The notes below the pieces were generated by a model. That model was not told the origin of the DNA. It did not search any database and was given only the letters and a program-made list of their open reading frames with translations. Of a DNA stretch of 64,000 nt, positions 25,463 through 34,590 are shown in pieces. Made by a program: the position numbers and the translations under genes. The DNA is taken from positions 356,241 to 420,240 of the forward strand of contig NZ_KE383845.1 in assembly GCF_000422465.1 (NCBI RefSeq), written 5' to 3'. Source of the DNA: Paenibacillus harenae DSM 16969 (GTDB taxonomy: Bacteria > Bacillota > Bacilli > Paenibacillales > Paenibacillaceae). The first letter of the stretch is position 1; the number at the start of each line of letters is the position of its first letter.

Positions 25463-25678
25463 TTATTCCGCAGATTCTATTTCGTAAAGCTCGCGCACAT
25501 CGCATCCGACCGTATCGGCAATCGAAATGGCTGTCTTCAGCGGCATGATTCTCGTATTATCGATATAATCGATTAGCCGCTCCGGTCTAATCCGCAGCTC
25601 GGCGGCAAGCTGCTCCTTCGATATCCCGCGTTCAGCCAATCGCCGGTCCAGCAGGCAGCGTCCAAGCGTCAGCTTCAT
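25463..25678 (-). CDS. XRE-family small DNA-binding protein
   Basis: 71 residues that are almost only a helix-turn-helix: ISKEQLAAELRIRPERLIDY and MPLKTAISIADTVGCDVREL. GGAGGGA precedes the ATG. It is 38 bp upstream of phhB on the same strand and may be co-transcribed. Target unknown. Confidence 0.82.
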   Translation of the reverse strand: MKLTLGRCLLDRRLAERGISKEQLAAELRIRPERLIDYIDNTRIMPLKTAISIADTVGCDVRELYEIESAE

Positions 25679-25832
25679 GGTCAGGCTCCCTCCATCACTT
25701 CAAAATCATACTATCATCATTGTAGCCGAAAACCGTTTCTATTTATGCAGGCTCCGCTTCAAGCTCATCGTATTGCCAAGACAATGGAAAAGCACCGAGC
25801 TAACGTAAAAGAGGTAGCCGGTGCTCTATTTT

Positions 25833-26120
25833 TTACTCAACCGCCATCATAATCTCCTCGTATTGTTCATCGAACGAGATGCGCAGCGATTGATTATCCA
25901 AGTACCACAGATTGTCCTCTTCGATATAATAGGTAATGCCGTCGATCGTCTCGCTAAGCGCTGGGCTCCTTGGCGTATCCTTCGTCACGCCCAGCGATAA
26001 TCCGGGGTGAACGCTGCCGCAGCCGCCCAGCCGCACATAGATGCGAATGAAATCCCCATCCTTTAGCTCCATCTCCGTCTTATACCAACGCGCCGCCGGC
26101 TGCTCCACTATTAATCTCAT
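25833..26120 (-). CDS. HesB/YadR/YfhF-family protein
   Basis: 95 residues with the HesB-like fold signature IRIYVRLGGCGSVHPGLSLG and IDGITYYIEEDNLWYLDN. Only one cysteine is present; the two C-terminal cysteines that bind Fe-S in true IscA/HesB proteins are absent, as in the YneR-type branch. A scaffold role is therefore unlikely. AAGGAG is 9 bases before ATG 26120. Confidence 0.85.
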   Translation of the reverse strand: MRLIVEQPAARWYKTEMELKDGDFIRIYVRLGGCGSVHPGLSLGVTKDTPRSPALSETIDGITYYIEEDNLWYLDNQSLRISFDEQYEEIMMAVE

Positions 26121-26170
26121 GGCTGTCATCTCCTTCGTCCATATATCATAACTTATTTCTCTGCATGCGC

Positions 26171-26290
26171 ATTCATTCCAGCCATAATCAGCGGTTTAGC
26201 GTGATCCGGCATTCATGCCAGCTATAATCAGGGGCACAGCGCGATCCGGCATTCATGCCAGCTATAATCAGGGGCACAGCGCGACTCGCG
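26171..26290. repeat. Three tandem 40-bp repeats
   Basis: Units start at 26171, 26211 and 26251 (ATTCATGCCAGCTATAATCA...). Units 2 and 3 are almost identical; unit 1 is diverged. No spacers are present, so it is not a CRISPR array. Confidence 0.9.
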
Positions 26291-26628
26291 AAAGTTCCCG
26301 GTTCTTCGGGCTGCTCTCTCCCCCTCCATTGCGGCACGACTCCGAATATGGACCGGCTTATAATCGCCGCCTATTGTTCAATTGAGTTTCTGCTGCGAGG
26401 CAGTTGGCGCCAATTGTCGCAAACAGGCCAGCAAAATAGCGTAAAATCGTTTATCGTAATCGATTGAAAATCTCTTTCGGATAATAGATGGGTGTTTGTT
26501 TCCTGACTATTAGTATATTAATTAACACTTGTGGCGTAGTCAACTCCATTTGAAGCCCCATCTTCGCCAACGTTGGCTATGACAGCGCATATGAGAGGAT
26601 GTCCCGGTTATGGTATCTGCCCCATTTT

Positions 26629-26757
26629 CTATGGTGGTTCCGGTCCATCAATAACTGCCTCTATTATCGTGCTATGGTGGTTCTGGTCCGTCAATAGCTG
26701 CCCCAATTGTCAGGCTATGATGGATCTGGTCCATCATAGCGACCGGTTCTTGTCCGG
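26629..26757. repeat. Three tandem 43-bp degenerate repeats
   Basis: Units start at 26629, 26672 and 26715, each beginning CTATGGTGG or CTATGATGG followed by a GGTCCATCA or GGTCCGTCA block. The third unit contains the dyad TGATGGATCTGGTCCATCA. Divergence between units is mostly single-base substitutions. Confidence 0.85.
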
Positions 26758-26765
26758 AACCGGTT

Positions 26766-26852
26766 CTATCCTGGATTTCATCCAGTGATTAGGGGCTTGC
26801 AGAGCCCCTTATGGCTTTTACGCTCTTTTTCGATGGATGAAATACAGGATAG
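26766..26852. repeat. Long inverted repeat with inner hairpin
   Basis: CTATCCTGGATTTCATCCA at 26766-26784 matches the reverse complement of 26834-26852 with one mismatch. Between them GGGGCTTGCAGAGCCCC forms a second stem. The whole can fold as a stem with an internal hairpin; purpose unknown. Confidence 0.8.
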
Positions 26853-26968
26853 CGTAAGTACGGGGCATGGACCATTCCGAACGACCGAACGTCAAATGAC
26901 CGGGATTAGAGCTTTCCACTCTACTGGAATTTATAGTATGCTAGACCATAAGAGAGGAGAGGAATTTT

Positions 26969-27463
26969 ATGGTTAAACAACTGATCGTCGGCGACGCAAC
27001 GCATGAACTGGCCACTACGCGCCGCATTTTGGAACGCTTGCCCGAGGAGCATATGTCGTGGAAGCCGCACGAGAAATCGATGACGCTCGGCGGGCTGGCC
27101 ACGCACCTGATCAACCTGCTGAACTGGCAAATCGCGATTTTTCAGTACCCGGAGTTCGATCTTTCGACCGTGCCGCTGCGGCGGGAGCCTTTGGAAAAAC
27201 GCGCTGACGTTCTGGAGGAGTTCGACGCGAACGTCGAAAAGTTTGAAAAGCTGCTCGCCGAATGCGACGAGAAAACGCTCGGTGAAGAATGGACGCTGCG
27301 CCACGGCAACCATATCATCCTCCGCCAGCCGCGGGCGATCGCTCTCCGCACCTTCGGATTAAGCCACATGGTTCACCACCGGGCGCAGCTCGGGGTATAC
27401 TTACGGCTTCTCGATATTCCGGTACCGGGCATCTACGGTCCCTCGGCCGACGAGGAAGCCTAA
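26969..27463 (+). CDS. DinB family protein
   Basis: 164 residues. A four-helix DinB/YfiT-type protein: GDATHELATTRRILERLPEE, GGLATHLINLLNWQI (first His of the metal triad) and FGLSHMVHHRAQLGVYLRLL (the other His residues). Members include thiol transferases such as bacillithiol S-transferase and many uncharacterised proteins. AGAGGAGAGG precedes the ATG. Single gene closed by a strong terminator. Confidence 0.9.
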   Translation: MVKQLIVGDATHELATTRRILERLPEEHMSWKPHEKSMTLGGLATHLINLLNWQIAIFQYPEFDLSTVPLRREPLEKRADVLEEFDANVEKFEKLLAECDEKTLGEEWTLRHGNHIILRQPRAIALRTFGLSHMVHHRAQLGVYLRLLDIPVPGIYGPSADEEA

Positions 27464-27493
27464 TGAACTAAGTTTCTCGAACCCATATCCGCC

Positions 27494-27544
27494 AAAAAGT
27501 CGCAGGGCACCGGCATGGCCGCCGGTACTCTGCGACTGTTTTTA
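27494..27544 (+). terminator. Terminator after dinB-type gene
   Basis: A 17-bp stem (AGTCGCAGGGCACCGGC with its near complement) and five T residues. Confidence 0.93.
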
Positions 27545-27709
27545 TCGTCGTCGAATAGACGCTCGCATTGAACAAATGCGCGGCACCGCTGGAGAAGCGA
27601 CAAATATGCGCATCGTGACAGGAAATGGGCAGAGCTCGTGCGCGAAAGACAAGATAACGCGTATCTGAAGGTGCGAGGCGAGTGACTGAGGTAGACAAAT
27701 TACAGGATA

Positions 27710-27752
27710 GCGGCCCCGTCGTCACCAACCGTAACCGTGACAATGGGGCCGC
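27710..27752 (-). terminator. Hairpin at the 3' end of the GH105 operon
   Basis: GCGGCCCC/GGGGCCGC plus GTCAC/GTGAC form a strong stem 10 bp past the stop codon of the minus-strand 569-residue protein gene. The following bases are only moderately T-rich. Confidence 0.6.
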
Positions 27753-27762
27753 CATCTATTCC

Positions 27763-29472
27763 TTAAATATGAACTGGCCGCAGATTCAGACTGAATGCCG
27801 GTTCCTCCTGTCCGCTTCCGGTGACGATCAGCCGGTCATCCGTTTGCCGCAGCGAAGGGGCCGGACGTTCGCTTCCGCTTCCGATGCGCAACGAGAAGAC
27901 AAAGCCTGCTTCAGTGATTTGACGAAAGTCGATTATTCTCGGCTCTCCCGAATAGACAACCAGATCAACGCCCAGCTTATCGCCGAGCTCATTTATTTCC
28001 CATGCAAAGGCCGGCGCTCGGTCCGCAGCATCCGCTTCACTTTCCGAGAAAGCCGCGAACCAGGTTTGGAGACGGATACGCTCCTGACCGATCGATATCG
28101 TCACCTCTCCGCCGTCCGTATCCGCAACCGCGGCAACTCCGGCCAATTGGCCGCCCAGCTCCAGCCGCAGCCGGAAATCCGAGGCCTCGACCGAGCCGTC
28201 GATCCGGTCCAGATTCGGATGCGTGTCTCCGCCATTGGCAAGAAAATCAATGCCGAACAGCACATATTCCCGCTCCTGCCTGCTTTTGAACATAGCCGAG
28301 CAGTAGTCGTAGCCCTCATGAAGAAAACGCAGCTGCATATACGTCGGCTCGCCGCCGTTGTCTACATAAGCGAGCAAGGCGCGCTTCTGATTCCACAGCA
28401 TCTCATGATCGAAGCTGCCGAGCGAATAATGCGGCTGCATCCAGGTCGTCGCCCGCCTTGCCGTGCCGTCCCCCTCATCGCCCGCATACAGCTGCCGCAG
28501 CTCTCTTTCCTCGCGGATCACGAACCAGTCTGCAAATTCAGGCGGACATTCCATCCCGCTCTCATACCATTCCGTATCATATGGGAGCTCCTCCCAGGGG
28601 AAAAACAACAGCTTGCCCCCGGTTGCCAGCTGCAGGAAGGCTTTGCATGAGTCGCTAAGCAGCGTACTGTAGCAGCGGCTGTGCGGTCCGGACCACTGCT
28701 TCGTCGCGGCATGGAAATGCTCGGCTACCGTCTTCCAGGTCATATGGAGAAGCGCATCACTCAGCCGCTTCGCTTCCTCATTGACGGTCTCCGCCTTGAT
28801 CTTGGAGAGCTCCAGAATCGCGATGTGCGTATACGTCGGGCTGTTGTATTCTTGGAATACCCGCCGTTTCTCCGTATGAGCGTAAAGCTTCTTCAGCCGC
28901 TGCAAGCCATATTCCGCATACTCCTGCCGTCCCAACAGCTCGCCCGCAATGAGCGTAACGAACGCGCCCATGATGGCGATATTCGTATATGAAGGCCCGA
29001 CATCCCGTTTCATTATGGCGTCGCATGCGTAACCGATCGATTGGATGACCGATGCACGCAGCGCTTCCGGAAAACGATGGCCGTGACGCTTAACCGCAAG
29101 CACCAGCTGCTTACCGATAAAATCCGCCCAGTTCCAGTCCGGCGGAGACATCTGATCGAGCGGCTCCTCATAGAACCAGGACCATATGCCGAAAGTGTTA
29201 CGGCTGCGGTCCGTATCCTGCAGCGATACGATTTGTCCGAGAATATCGAATGACCGCCGCTCATATTCCGGAAGCTCCGTATCGAGCAAAGCCAGCGCAT
29301 AGATGACCGAATTCCTGGTCGAATGAATGAAATCGGTCTGCTTGATTTGCGTATGATAGCCGGGACTGCTGAACCTCGATTTCAATAGACGGATATCCGC
29401 GTTATAGAAAGTCTCCATCTCAGCCACTTTGCCGATGATCATTTGCTTCGGATCCAACATTTGCGATGTCAT
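27763..29472 (-). CDS. Uncharacterised 569-residue protein of the GH105 operon
   Basis: Cytoplasmic by appearance: no signal peptide. I do not recognise the family. The N-terminal ~380 residues are helix-rich, with motifs GYHTQIKQTDFIHSTRNSVI, GIWSWFYEEPLDQMSPPDWN and GPSYTNIAIMGAFVTLIAGE that suggest an alpha/alpha-toroid, as in polysaccharide lyase and GH105-like folds. The C-terminal ~180 residues are beta-rich. It directly follows a GH105 gene (34 bp) in an operon with a sugar ABC transporter, so it is probably a glycan-degrading or modifying enzyme. GGGAGAAACAACA precedes ATG 29472. Confidence 0.75.
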   Translation of the reverse strand: MTSQMLDPKQMIIGKVAEMETFYNADIRLLKSRFSSPGYHTQIKQTDFIHSTRNSVIYALALLDTELPEYERRSFDILGQIVSLQDTDRSRNTFGIWSWFYEEPLDQMSPPDWNWADFIGKQLVLAVKRHGHRFPEALRASVIQSIGYACDAIMKRDVGPSYTNIAIMGAFVTLIAGELLGRQEYAEYGLQRLKKLYAHTEKRRVFQEYNSPTYTHIAILELSKIKAETVNEEAKRLSDALLHMTWKTVAEHFHAATKQWSGPHSRCYSTLLSDSCKAFLQLATGGKLLFFPWEELPYDTEWYESGMECPPEFADWFVIREERELRQLYAGDEGDGTARRATTWMQPHYSLGSFDHEMLWNQKRALLAYVDNGGEPTYMQLRFLHEGYDYCSAMFKSRQEREYVLFGIDFLANGGDTHPNLDRIDGSVEASDFRLRLELGGQLAGVAAVADTDGGEVTISIGQERIRLQTWFAAFSESEADAADRAPAFAWEINELGDKLGVDLVVYSGEPRIIDFRQITEAGFVFSLRIGSGSERPAPSLRQTDDRLIVTGSGQEEPAFSLNLRPVHI

Positions 29473-29507
29473 TGTTGTTTCTCCCTTCCATTGCCGCCAT
29501 GAGCGAT

Positions 29508-30548
29508 CTAATCCATCGTAAGCGCTTCCGTCAGCAGCTGCATCGTCAGCCCTTGCCCGTAGAGGGTCGGATAAATTCGGATTTCATTATACGCATCCTC
29601 CGTCTTCATGACAGGTGTGCCGCCCGATACGCCTCCGACCTCGCCGTCGTCCCGAATGAACGGCAGCAGGCCGTCCAACGTCAGACGGGCGCTTTCCAAA
29701 TACGACGAATCCAATAGACCTGTCCGCATGCCTTTCATGAAGCCGCATGCAATGCCGGCGCTGCCTGACGATTCCTTATAGAAATCCGGCCGGTCAAGCA
29801 CGGTATGCCATAATCCGTCTGCCGCTTGATAAGACAGCAGCCCCTTCGCGAGCGCCGAGTAGCGCGTACGCAATTCATCGGGAATGTCCGTCAGCCCGCC
29901 GATCTCTTCCACAATTTCCGGCACGGCCAGCGTAATCCACGCATTCGCGCGAGTCCATCGCACAGCCGACATATGATTGCCCGCCTCGCAGTTCCAGCCG
30001 TGGAATAAAACGCCGGTCTCCGGCTCCTGCAGCAGGCGCAAATGAAGCATCGTCTGCCGCAGCGCTTCCTCCGCTGCGGTCCGATCGCCTGTCAACCCGG
30101 CATGCCGGGCCATAAGCAGGACGGCCATATAGACCGTATCCGCCCATACCTGCTCGCTGAACTGCACCGATTCGGTGACCGTATGCTCGAATGCCCCCTC
30201 TCTCGTGCGCGGCGCCTCATGCATCATCCAATGGACGATTTTCTCCGATTGCCGCAAGTACCACTCCTCCTGCGTCTGGCGGTACAGCTCGGGGAACACG
30301 GCGAAAGGCGCCATTGCGTTAATCACTTTCACGCTGCCGGCTTTCTCCTTGTTGCGCTCCGCCCATACCTGCACATAACGGATAACCACCCGGTTCTGAA
30401 TCCGCTTCCCGTATTCCATCAATGAAATGATGCCCACCCCCGGCACCCAATCCCAGTGCTCGATGTCCATCCCCCAGCTGCCGCGGTGATCGCCGGTCAT
30501 GTAATGGAACAGCTTCTCCAGTCTTGCATGCAAATATCGATCAGCCAT
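29508..30548 (-). CDS. Glycoside hydrolase family 88/105 (unsaturated rhamnogalacturonyl hydrolase type)
   Basis: 346 residues, typical of YteR/YesR. GVGIISLMEYGKRIQNRVVI, the catalytic-region motif EQVWADTVYMAVLLMARHAG (Asp in ADT), WNCEAGNHMSAVRWTRANAW and YKESSGSAGIACGFMKG are all diagnostic. No signal peptide, so it acts in the cytoplasm on unsaturated oligosaccharides made by a lyase outside. No pectate or rhamnogalacturonan lyase lies in the window. It is encoded 19 bp after the AraC regulator gene. Confidence 0.93.
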   Translation of the reverse strand: MADRYLHARLEKLFHYMTGDHRGSWGMDIEHWDWVPGVGIISLMEYGKRIQNRVVIRYVQVWAERNKEKAGSVKVINAMAPFAVFPELYRQTQEEWYLRQSEKIVHWMMHEAPRTREGAFEHTVTESVQFSEQVWADTVYMAVLLMARHAGLTGDRTAAEEALRQTMLHLRLLQEPETGVLFHGWNCEAGNHMSAVRWTRANAWITLAVPEIVEEIGGLTDIPDELRTRYSALAKGLLSYQAADGLWHTVLDRPDFYKESSGSAGIACGFMKGMRTGLLDSSYLESARLTLDGLLPFIRDDGEVGGVSGGTPVMKTEDAYNEIRIYPTLYGQGLTMQLLTEALTMD

Positions 30549-30567
30549 ACCTCTTCCTCACCCCGCT

Positions 30568-32901
30568 TTATCCTTCTTCGGGCTTCTTCCGCTGCCGGTA
30601 TTCGGTCGGCGTCAGCCCCGTTATTTTTTTGAAAATGCGCACAAAGCTGTTCACGTTCGTATACCCGACCTGCTCGGCGATATCCTTGATCATCGCCTCC
30701 GATTCCGTCAGCAGCTCCTTCGCCTTGTTCATGCGAATATCCATCAAATAATCGATAAAATTGCACTCTTCCTGCTCCTTGAACAGCTTGCTCAAATGCG
30801 AGACGCTAATGTGAAATTCGCTTGCAAGCAGGTTAAGCGACAAATCGCTCCTCCTATAGTGCTGATCCAAATACCGCAATACTTTGTCGATGACGTCATT
30901 TTTCTCCCGGCTGCCGCGCTTGGCCTGAATGCTTTCCACATAACGTCCCAAGGCTTCCATCGTAAAATGCTCCAGCTGCTCCAACTGCTCGTATTGGCTC
31001 AGCAGCTCAACCATCCCGTGCTCGGGAAAAATATCGGCGGAATCCACGCCGATCTCCGCTGCCGCGGTAGCCGCTCTCATCAAACATTGCACGATCAGCT
31101 GCCTGATGATCTCCGGGCGCACGTTATTTTCCGAGAACGCTTCAAACCACTTGCCGACCTGCAGCCGCAGCTTCTCAAGATCGGCCAGCTTCACGGATTG
31201 GACCATGCCGTCGGTCATGCCGAACAACCGGTAGTACTGCGGCGATTGCTCATTCGTAATATCTTCCTTCGTAATGATCGAATTGCCGCCAAGCACAAGC
31301 TTGTAGCCAAGCGCATCCAAGGACTGTTTATAAGACAAATGGATGTCGCCGATGCCGCTCACCGCGTTGCCGATCCCGACCGTAATCGTCCGGTTGAAAT
31401 ATTCGCGCACGAAATCCTTCATTAAATCCGCAACCGCTACCGCCCTCATCATATGGCGCTCCTCGTCTCCTTCGTCCTCGAAGCTCATAATGACAACGCA
31501 TTTGCCGTTATCCATCTCCGCGGCGATCCCTTTGCTCTCGGCATTCATCAGCTCCTCCGCGACATTGCACAAAGCGTAGGAATACAGCTGCAAATCGCGC
31601 GGCGTAGGGATTTCGTTCTTATTGTCAAATTCGAGGCTCATGACGACAAAATGTCCTTCATGCAGGGATAAGCCAAGCATATCCATATAAGGCTGAAGAG
31701 CGGCCGAGGTTTTGCGGCGGCTCGTAAGCAGCTCTTTGAGCAGCTGCCATTTGATCATCGGTTTGCTCTCGTTGAACTGCTTGTTCAGCAAATTCCGGTC
31801 CTCCATAATATGCTGGACCGTCGATTCGAAATACTGAAATTCATCCGTATATTTCCGCACGGACGGGCTTCGCGAATCCTTCTTCAATTGATTCATCATC
31901 GCTTGCACGAAGCGGTTGACCGGCTTAAGCGTCCACCGCCCAACCAGCGTCGCTGACGCCGTCGCAACCAGGAACAGGACGACGGCCAGCACGATCAGAC
32001 CGTTGCGGATGAGCAGCAGCGGCCGGATAAACTCCGCTTCCGGCATGATATGAACCATTTTCCAACCGGTATGCTTCATATCGGCGTAAAACAGCGAAGA
32101 CCGCGTCTGCTCGACATCGGCGGAGAAGAAGCCCTCCGGCTCCGGATCATTCAGGATACGGCTAATGTAAGGAAATTCGCTGATGTCCTTGCCGAGCTTG
32201 CTTTTATCCCCATGCAGCACGACGATGCCGTTCCGGTCGATCATGAAGGTCTGGCCCTTTTCCTCTGCCGACGTGTTCCGGATTAAGCCGTACAGCATTT
32301 CTTCCTTGATATTGACCGCTATGGCGCCTTTGCGGGCACCAGGCTTATGAATGAGCGGATAGGTTCGGACAAGCGTCACCACATTGCGGAAAATCGGGTC
32401 TTCGGCCATGTTTAACGTGAGCTTGCGTGTCGTCATCCAGTCCATATACCCTTCGAATTGTTGAAACTCCGCGATCCATTGATAGTTTTGCCTCAGCTCC
32501 TGCTCCGTCAGGTCATTGCCGGTAACGAGCTTCTGCTTCGGGTACGAATACATGTCGATGGATAAAATGTACCGGTTGCTGTTAATCACGTTGTAGATGC
32601 TGTTGGAGATACGGACCTCATTGTTCAAGCTCTCCGCTTCGATCAGCTCCCGGTCGTAGAAATGGATGACTTCCTCCGCTGTCATAAGCGAGACGGAAGC
32701 AAAATCAATTTGCTTCAAAACGAGCTCGAGCTTCTGGTTCAACTGCCGGAGCAGCTCCATGTTGGTGCTCGTCAGCTGCCCCTTCTGCTGATTGGTGAAC
32801 AAATAATACGTGAAAAAAATCGAGGAGGAGACGAGCAGAAACAGAACAATCGATAGTATTGCAATCGCTTTCGCCAATCGTTGATTCTGAAGCTGCTTCA
32901 T
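30568..32901 (-). CDS. Membrane-bound AraC family regulator with extracellular sensor
   Basis: 777 residues. Membrane segment 1 (about 13-36, ending IFFTYYLF), an external Cache-like sensor to residue ~300, membrane segment 2 (LIVLAVVLFLVATASATLVG), a HAMP-like linker, a ~250-residue middle region, and a C-terminal AraC domain with LLASEFHISVSHLSKLFKEQ and DIAEQVGYTNVNSFVRIFKK. This is the common Paenibacillus YesN-like one-component design in which an external sugar signal is passed to DNA. It lies between the transporter genes and GH105, presumably activating the operon it is part of. GGAGG precedes the ATG. Confidence 0.93.
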   Translation of the reverse strand: MKQLQNQRLAKAIAILSIVLFLLVSSSIFFTYYLFTNQQKGQLTSTNMELLRQLNQKLELVLKQIDFASVSLMTAEEVIHFYDRELIEAESLNNEVRISNSIYNVINSNRYILSIDMYSYPKQKLVTGNDLTEQELRQNYQWIAEFQQFEGYMDWMTTRKLTLNMAEDPIFRNVVTLVRTYPLIHKPGARKGAIAVNIKEEMLYGLIRNTSAEEKGQTFMIDRNGIVVLHGDKSKLGKDISEFPYISRILNDPEPEGFFSADVEQTRSSLFYADMKHTGWKMVHIMPEAEFIRPLLLIRNGLIVLAVVLFLVATASATLVGRWTLKPVNRFVQAMMNQLKKDSRSPSVRKYTDEFQYFESTVQHIMEDRNLLNKQFNESKPMIKWQLLKELLTSRRKTSAALQPYMDMLGLSLHEGHFVVMSLEFDNKNEIPTPRDLQLYSYALCNVAEELMNAESKGIAAEMDNGKCVVIMSFEDEGDEERHMMRAVAVADLMKDFVREYFNRTITVGIGNAVSGIGDIHLSYKQSLDALGYKLVLGGNSIITKEDITNEQSPQYYRLFGMTDGMVQSVKLADLEKLRLQVGKWFEAFSENNVRPEIIRQLIVQCLMRAATAAAEIGVDSADIFPEHGMVELLSQYEQLEQLEHFTMEALGRYVESIQAKRGSREKNDVIDKVLRYLDQHYRRSDLSLNLLASEFHISVSHLSKLFKEQEECNFIDYLMDIRMNKAKELLTESEAMIKDIAEQVGYTNVNSFVRIFKKITGLTPTEYRQRKKPEEG

Positions 32902-32929
32902 GGTCCCCTACCTCCGCAATCCGGTTTGT

Positions 32930-34507
32930 CTATTCAAAGGTTGATTTGTTCTCTTCGTACCAGGCGTTCGCCACTTCCTCCGCCTTCGCTCCGCCAAGCC
33001 GCTCCCATTCCTTGCGGATTTCTCCGAGCGCCCACTCCGCCGTATATTTCGGTCCTTGCGTCGTCGCTTTCGCCCGTATTTCGTTAAGAAACGTATCGAA
33101 CGTCGAGCGGATCTCGTTAATTTCATCGAAGTTCGGCTGGAACGGAATATCGCGGCGGAATTCATGCAGCAGCGCCGTATTCAGCGCGGCTGCGCTCAGC
33201 TGGGCGACCTGCTGCGACAGCGGATCATCCGCCGCCTTCAGCGGCAGGTCCTCCGCCTTCACGCCTTCCTGGCGCAGCACCGCATACTCGGCCGCATACC
33301 GGACTTCCTTCTCAAACTTCGCGCCGTCCAGCTGCTTGGGAACGCCGTTCACCATCTCATAATGCGTGCCTTCCATGCCGTTCACCAGCGTATACCAGCC
33401 TTTGTCCATCAGCCAATCCAAATATTTGACGGCTGTCTCCGGGTCCTTCATATCCTTGCTGAACGCGATAAAGAACGACGGCGGCGCTTCCTGGTATGTG
33501 CCGTAATGGCCGTTCTTCGTAGATACCGCCTCCAGAGGAACCGGCTTTGCATCCGGCACCGTCGTCAACAAATCGCGGTTGAGCGGCTCGTTGCTCCATT
33601 GGCCGAGCAGGATGCCCGCTTTGCCCGTCGTCCATAATTGGTTGGAGCGCTGGTTCGTCGTATCCGTCAAATATTCGCGGTCGACGAGACCCAGATCGTA
33701 CAGCTGCTTCTCCAGCGCGATCGCATCGCCGTACCGGTCCAGCGTCGCCCCGAACTTCATTTTGCCATCCTCCAAATACCAGTGATTGAAGCTCGCCCCG
33801 TTCAACGCCGCATAAATATCGGACTTGTTGCCGCCGACGATCGGCGTGCTGTCCGGATAATGCTCCTTGAATTTCTTCGCGACTTCAACCAGCTCCTCGA
33901 CCGTCGTCGGCGCCTTCAGATCAAGCTCATCCAGCCAATCCTGCCGGATCCACATCGCATGGTTGGCTACTGCCGTGATGGCGCGTTTCGAAGCAACCGC
34001 ATACATTTCTCCGTTGAAGGTCAGGTAAGGAACAAGCTCCGGATTTTCTTCCAGGTATTTTTTGTAAGAAGTGCTGTATTTCTCGATATACTCGCCGACC
34101 GGCTGAATCGCTCCTTGCGATACGAGACGGCCGATATAGTTGCGGTCATATTCCCAGATCAGATCAGGCGCCTGACCGGATGCAATCATGATGTTCAGGG
34201 TGTCCTGCGCTTTATTCCGGGGTACCGGGGCGAAGGTGACGTCGATACCCGATTGCTCGCGGATCCAGTCGACCCAGCGGTTCTCCTCATAGGTGCCTTC
34301 GTCGCTCGATACTTGGCCGCGGTCGAACATCGAGATGCTGACCTTCTTAGGCGCCGCGCTGTTGCCGTTATTGTCCTTCTGCTGATTTCCCGAAGACGGG
34401 GCATTGGCCGGCGCGCCGTTATTGCCGGAGCAAGCCGTTACGGCAAGCATGATGATCAAGACGATCAATCCAACCATTTTGCTGCCGTGAACTCTGTTTG
34501 TCTTCAT
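32930..34507 (-). CDS. Sugar ABC transporter substrate-binding lipoprotein
   Basis: 525 residues, LplA-like. A signal sequence with lipobox (LIIMLAVTACSG) anchors it to the membrane; the rest is a large extracellular solute-binding fold (WVDWIREQSGIDVTFAPVP, WIRQDWLDELDLKAPTTVEE). ATG 34507 has GAGGAGG 8 bases ahead. Together with the next two genes it forms a CUT1-type importer for oligosaccharides; the ATPase is missing and is presumably a shared MsmX-type subunit encoded elsewhere. Confidence 0.94.
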   Translation of the reverse strand: MKTNRVHGSKMVGLIVLIIMLAVTACSGNNGAPANAPSSGNQQKDNNGNSAAPKKVSISMFDRGQVSSDEGTYEENRWVDWIREQSGIDVTFAPVPRNKAQDTLNIMIASGQAPDLIWEYDRNYIGRLVSQGAIQPVGEYIEKYSTSYKKYLEENPELVPYLTFNGEMYAVASKRAITAVANHAMWIRQDWLDELDLKAPTTVEELVEVAKKFKEHYPDSTPIVGGNKSDIYAALNGASFNHWYLEDGKMKFGATLDRYGDAIALEKQLYDLGLVDREYLTDTTNQRSNQLWTTGKAGILLGQWSNEPLNRDLLTTVPDAKPVPLEAVSTKNGHYGTYQEAPPSFFIAFSKDMKDPETAVKYLDWLMDKGWYTLVNGMEGTHYEMVNGVPKQLDGAKFEKEVRYAAEYAVLRQEGVKAEDLPLKAADDPLSQQVAQLSAAALNTALLHEFRRDIPFQPNFDEINEIRSTFDTFLNEIRAKATTQGPKYTAEWALGEIRKEWERLGGAKAEEVANAWYEENKSTFE

Positions 34508-34590
34508 TTCTTTGACCTCCTCAACATTAACCATATTATATCATTACGCCTATGAGAGCGCGTTCGATATCGGACGAAAATCGTTCTCTT

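Larger units (their letters stand above)
26121..26968. other. Long noncoding stretch rich in repeats
   Basis: No credible gene over about 850 bp. It contains a 40-bp tandem repeat, a 43-bp tandem repeat and a long inverted repeat (separate entries), and the promoter of the DinB gene near its right end. Confidence 0.7.

Noticed and set aside
26171..26757. Possible CRISPR array
   Set aside because: The repeats are contiguous tandem units of 40 and 43 bp without unique spacers, only three units each, and no cas genes are near.
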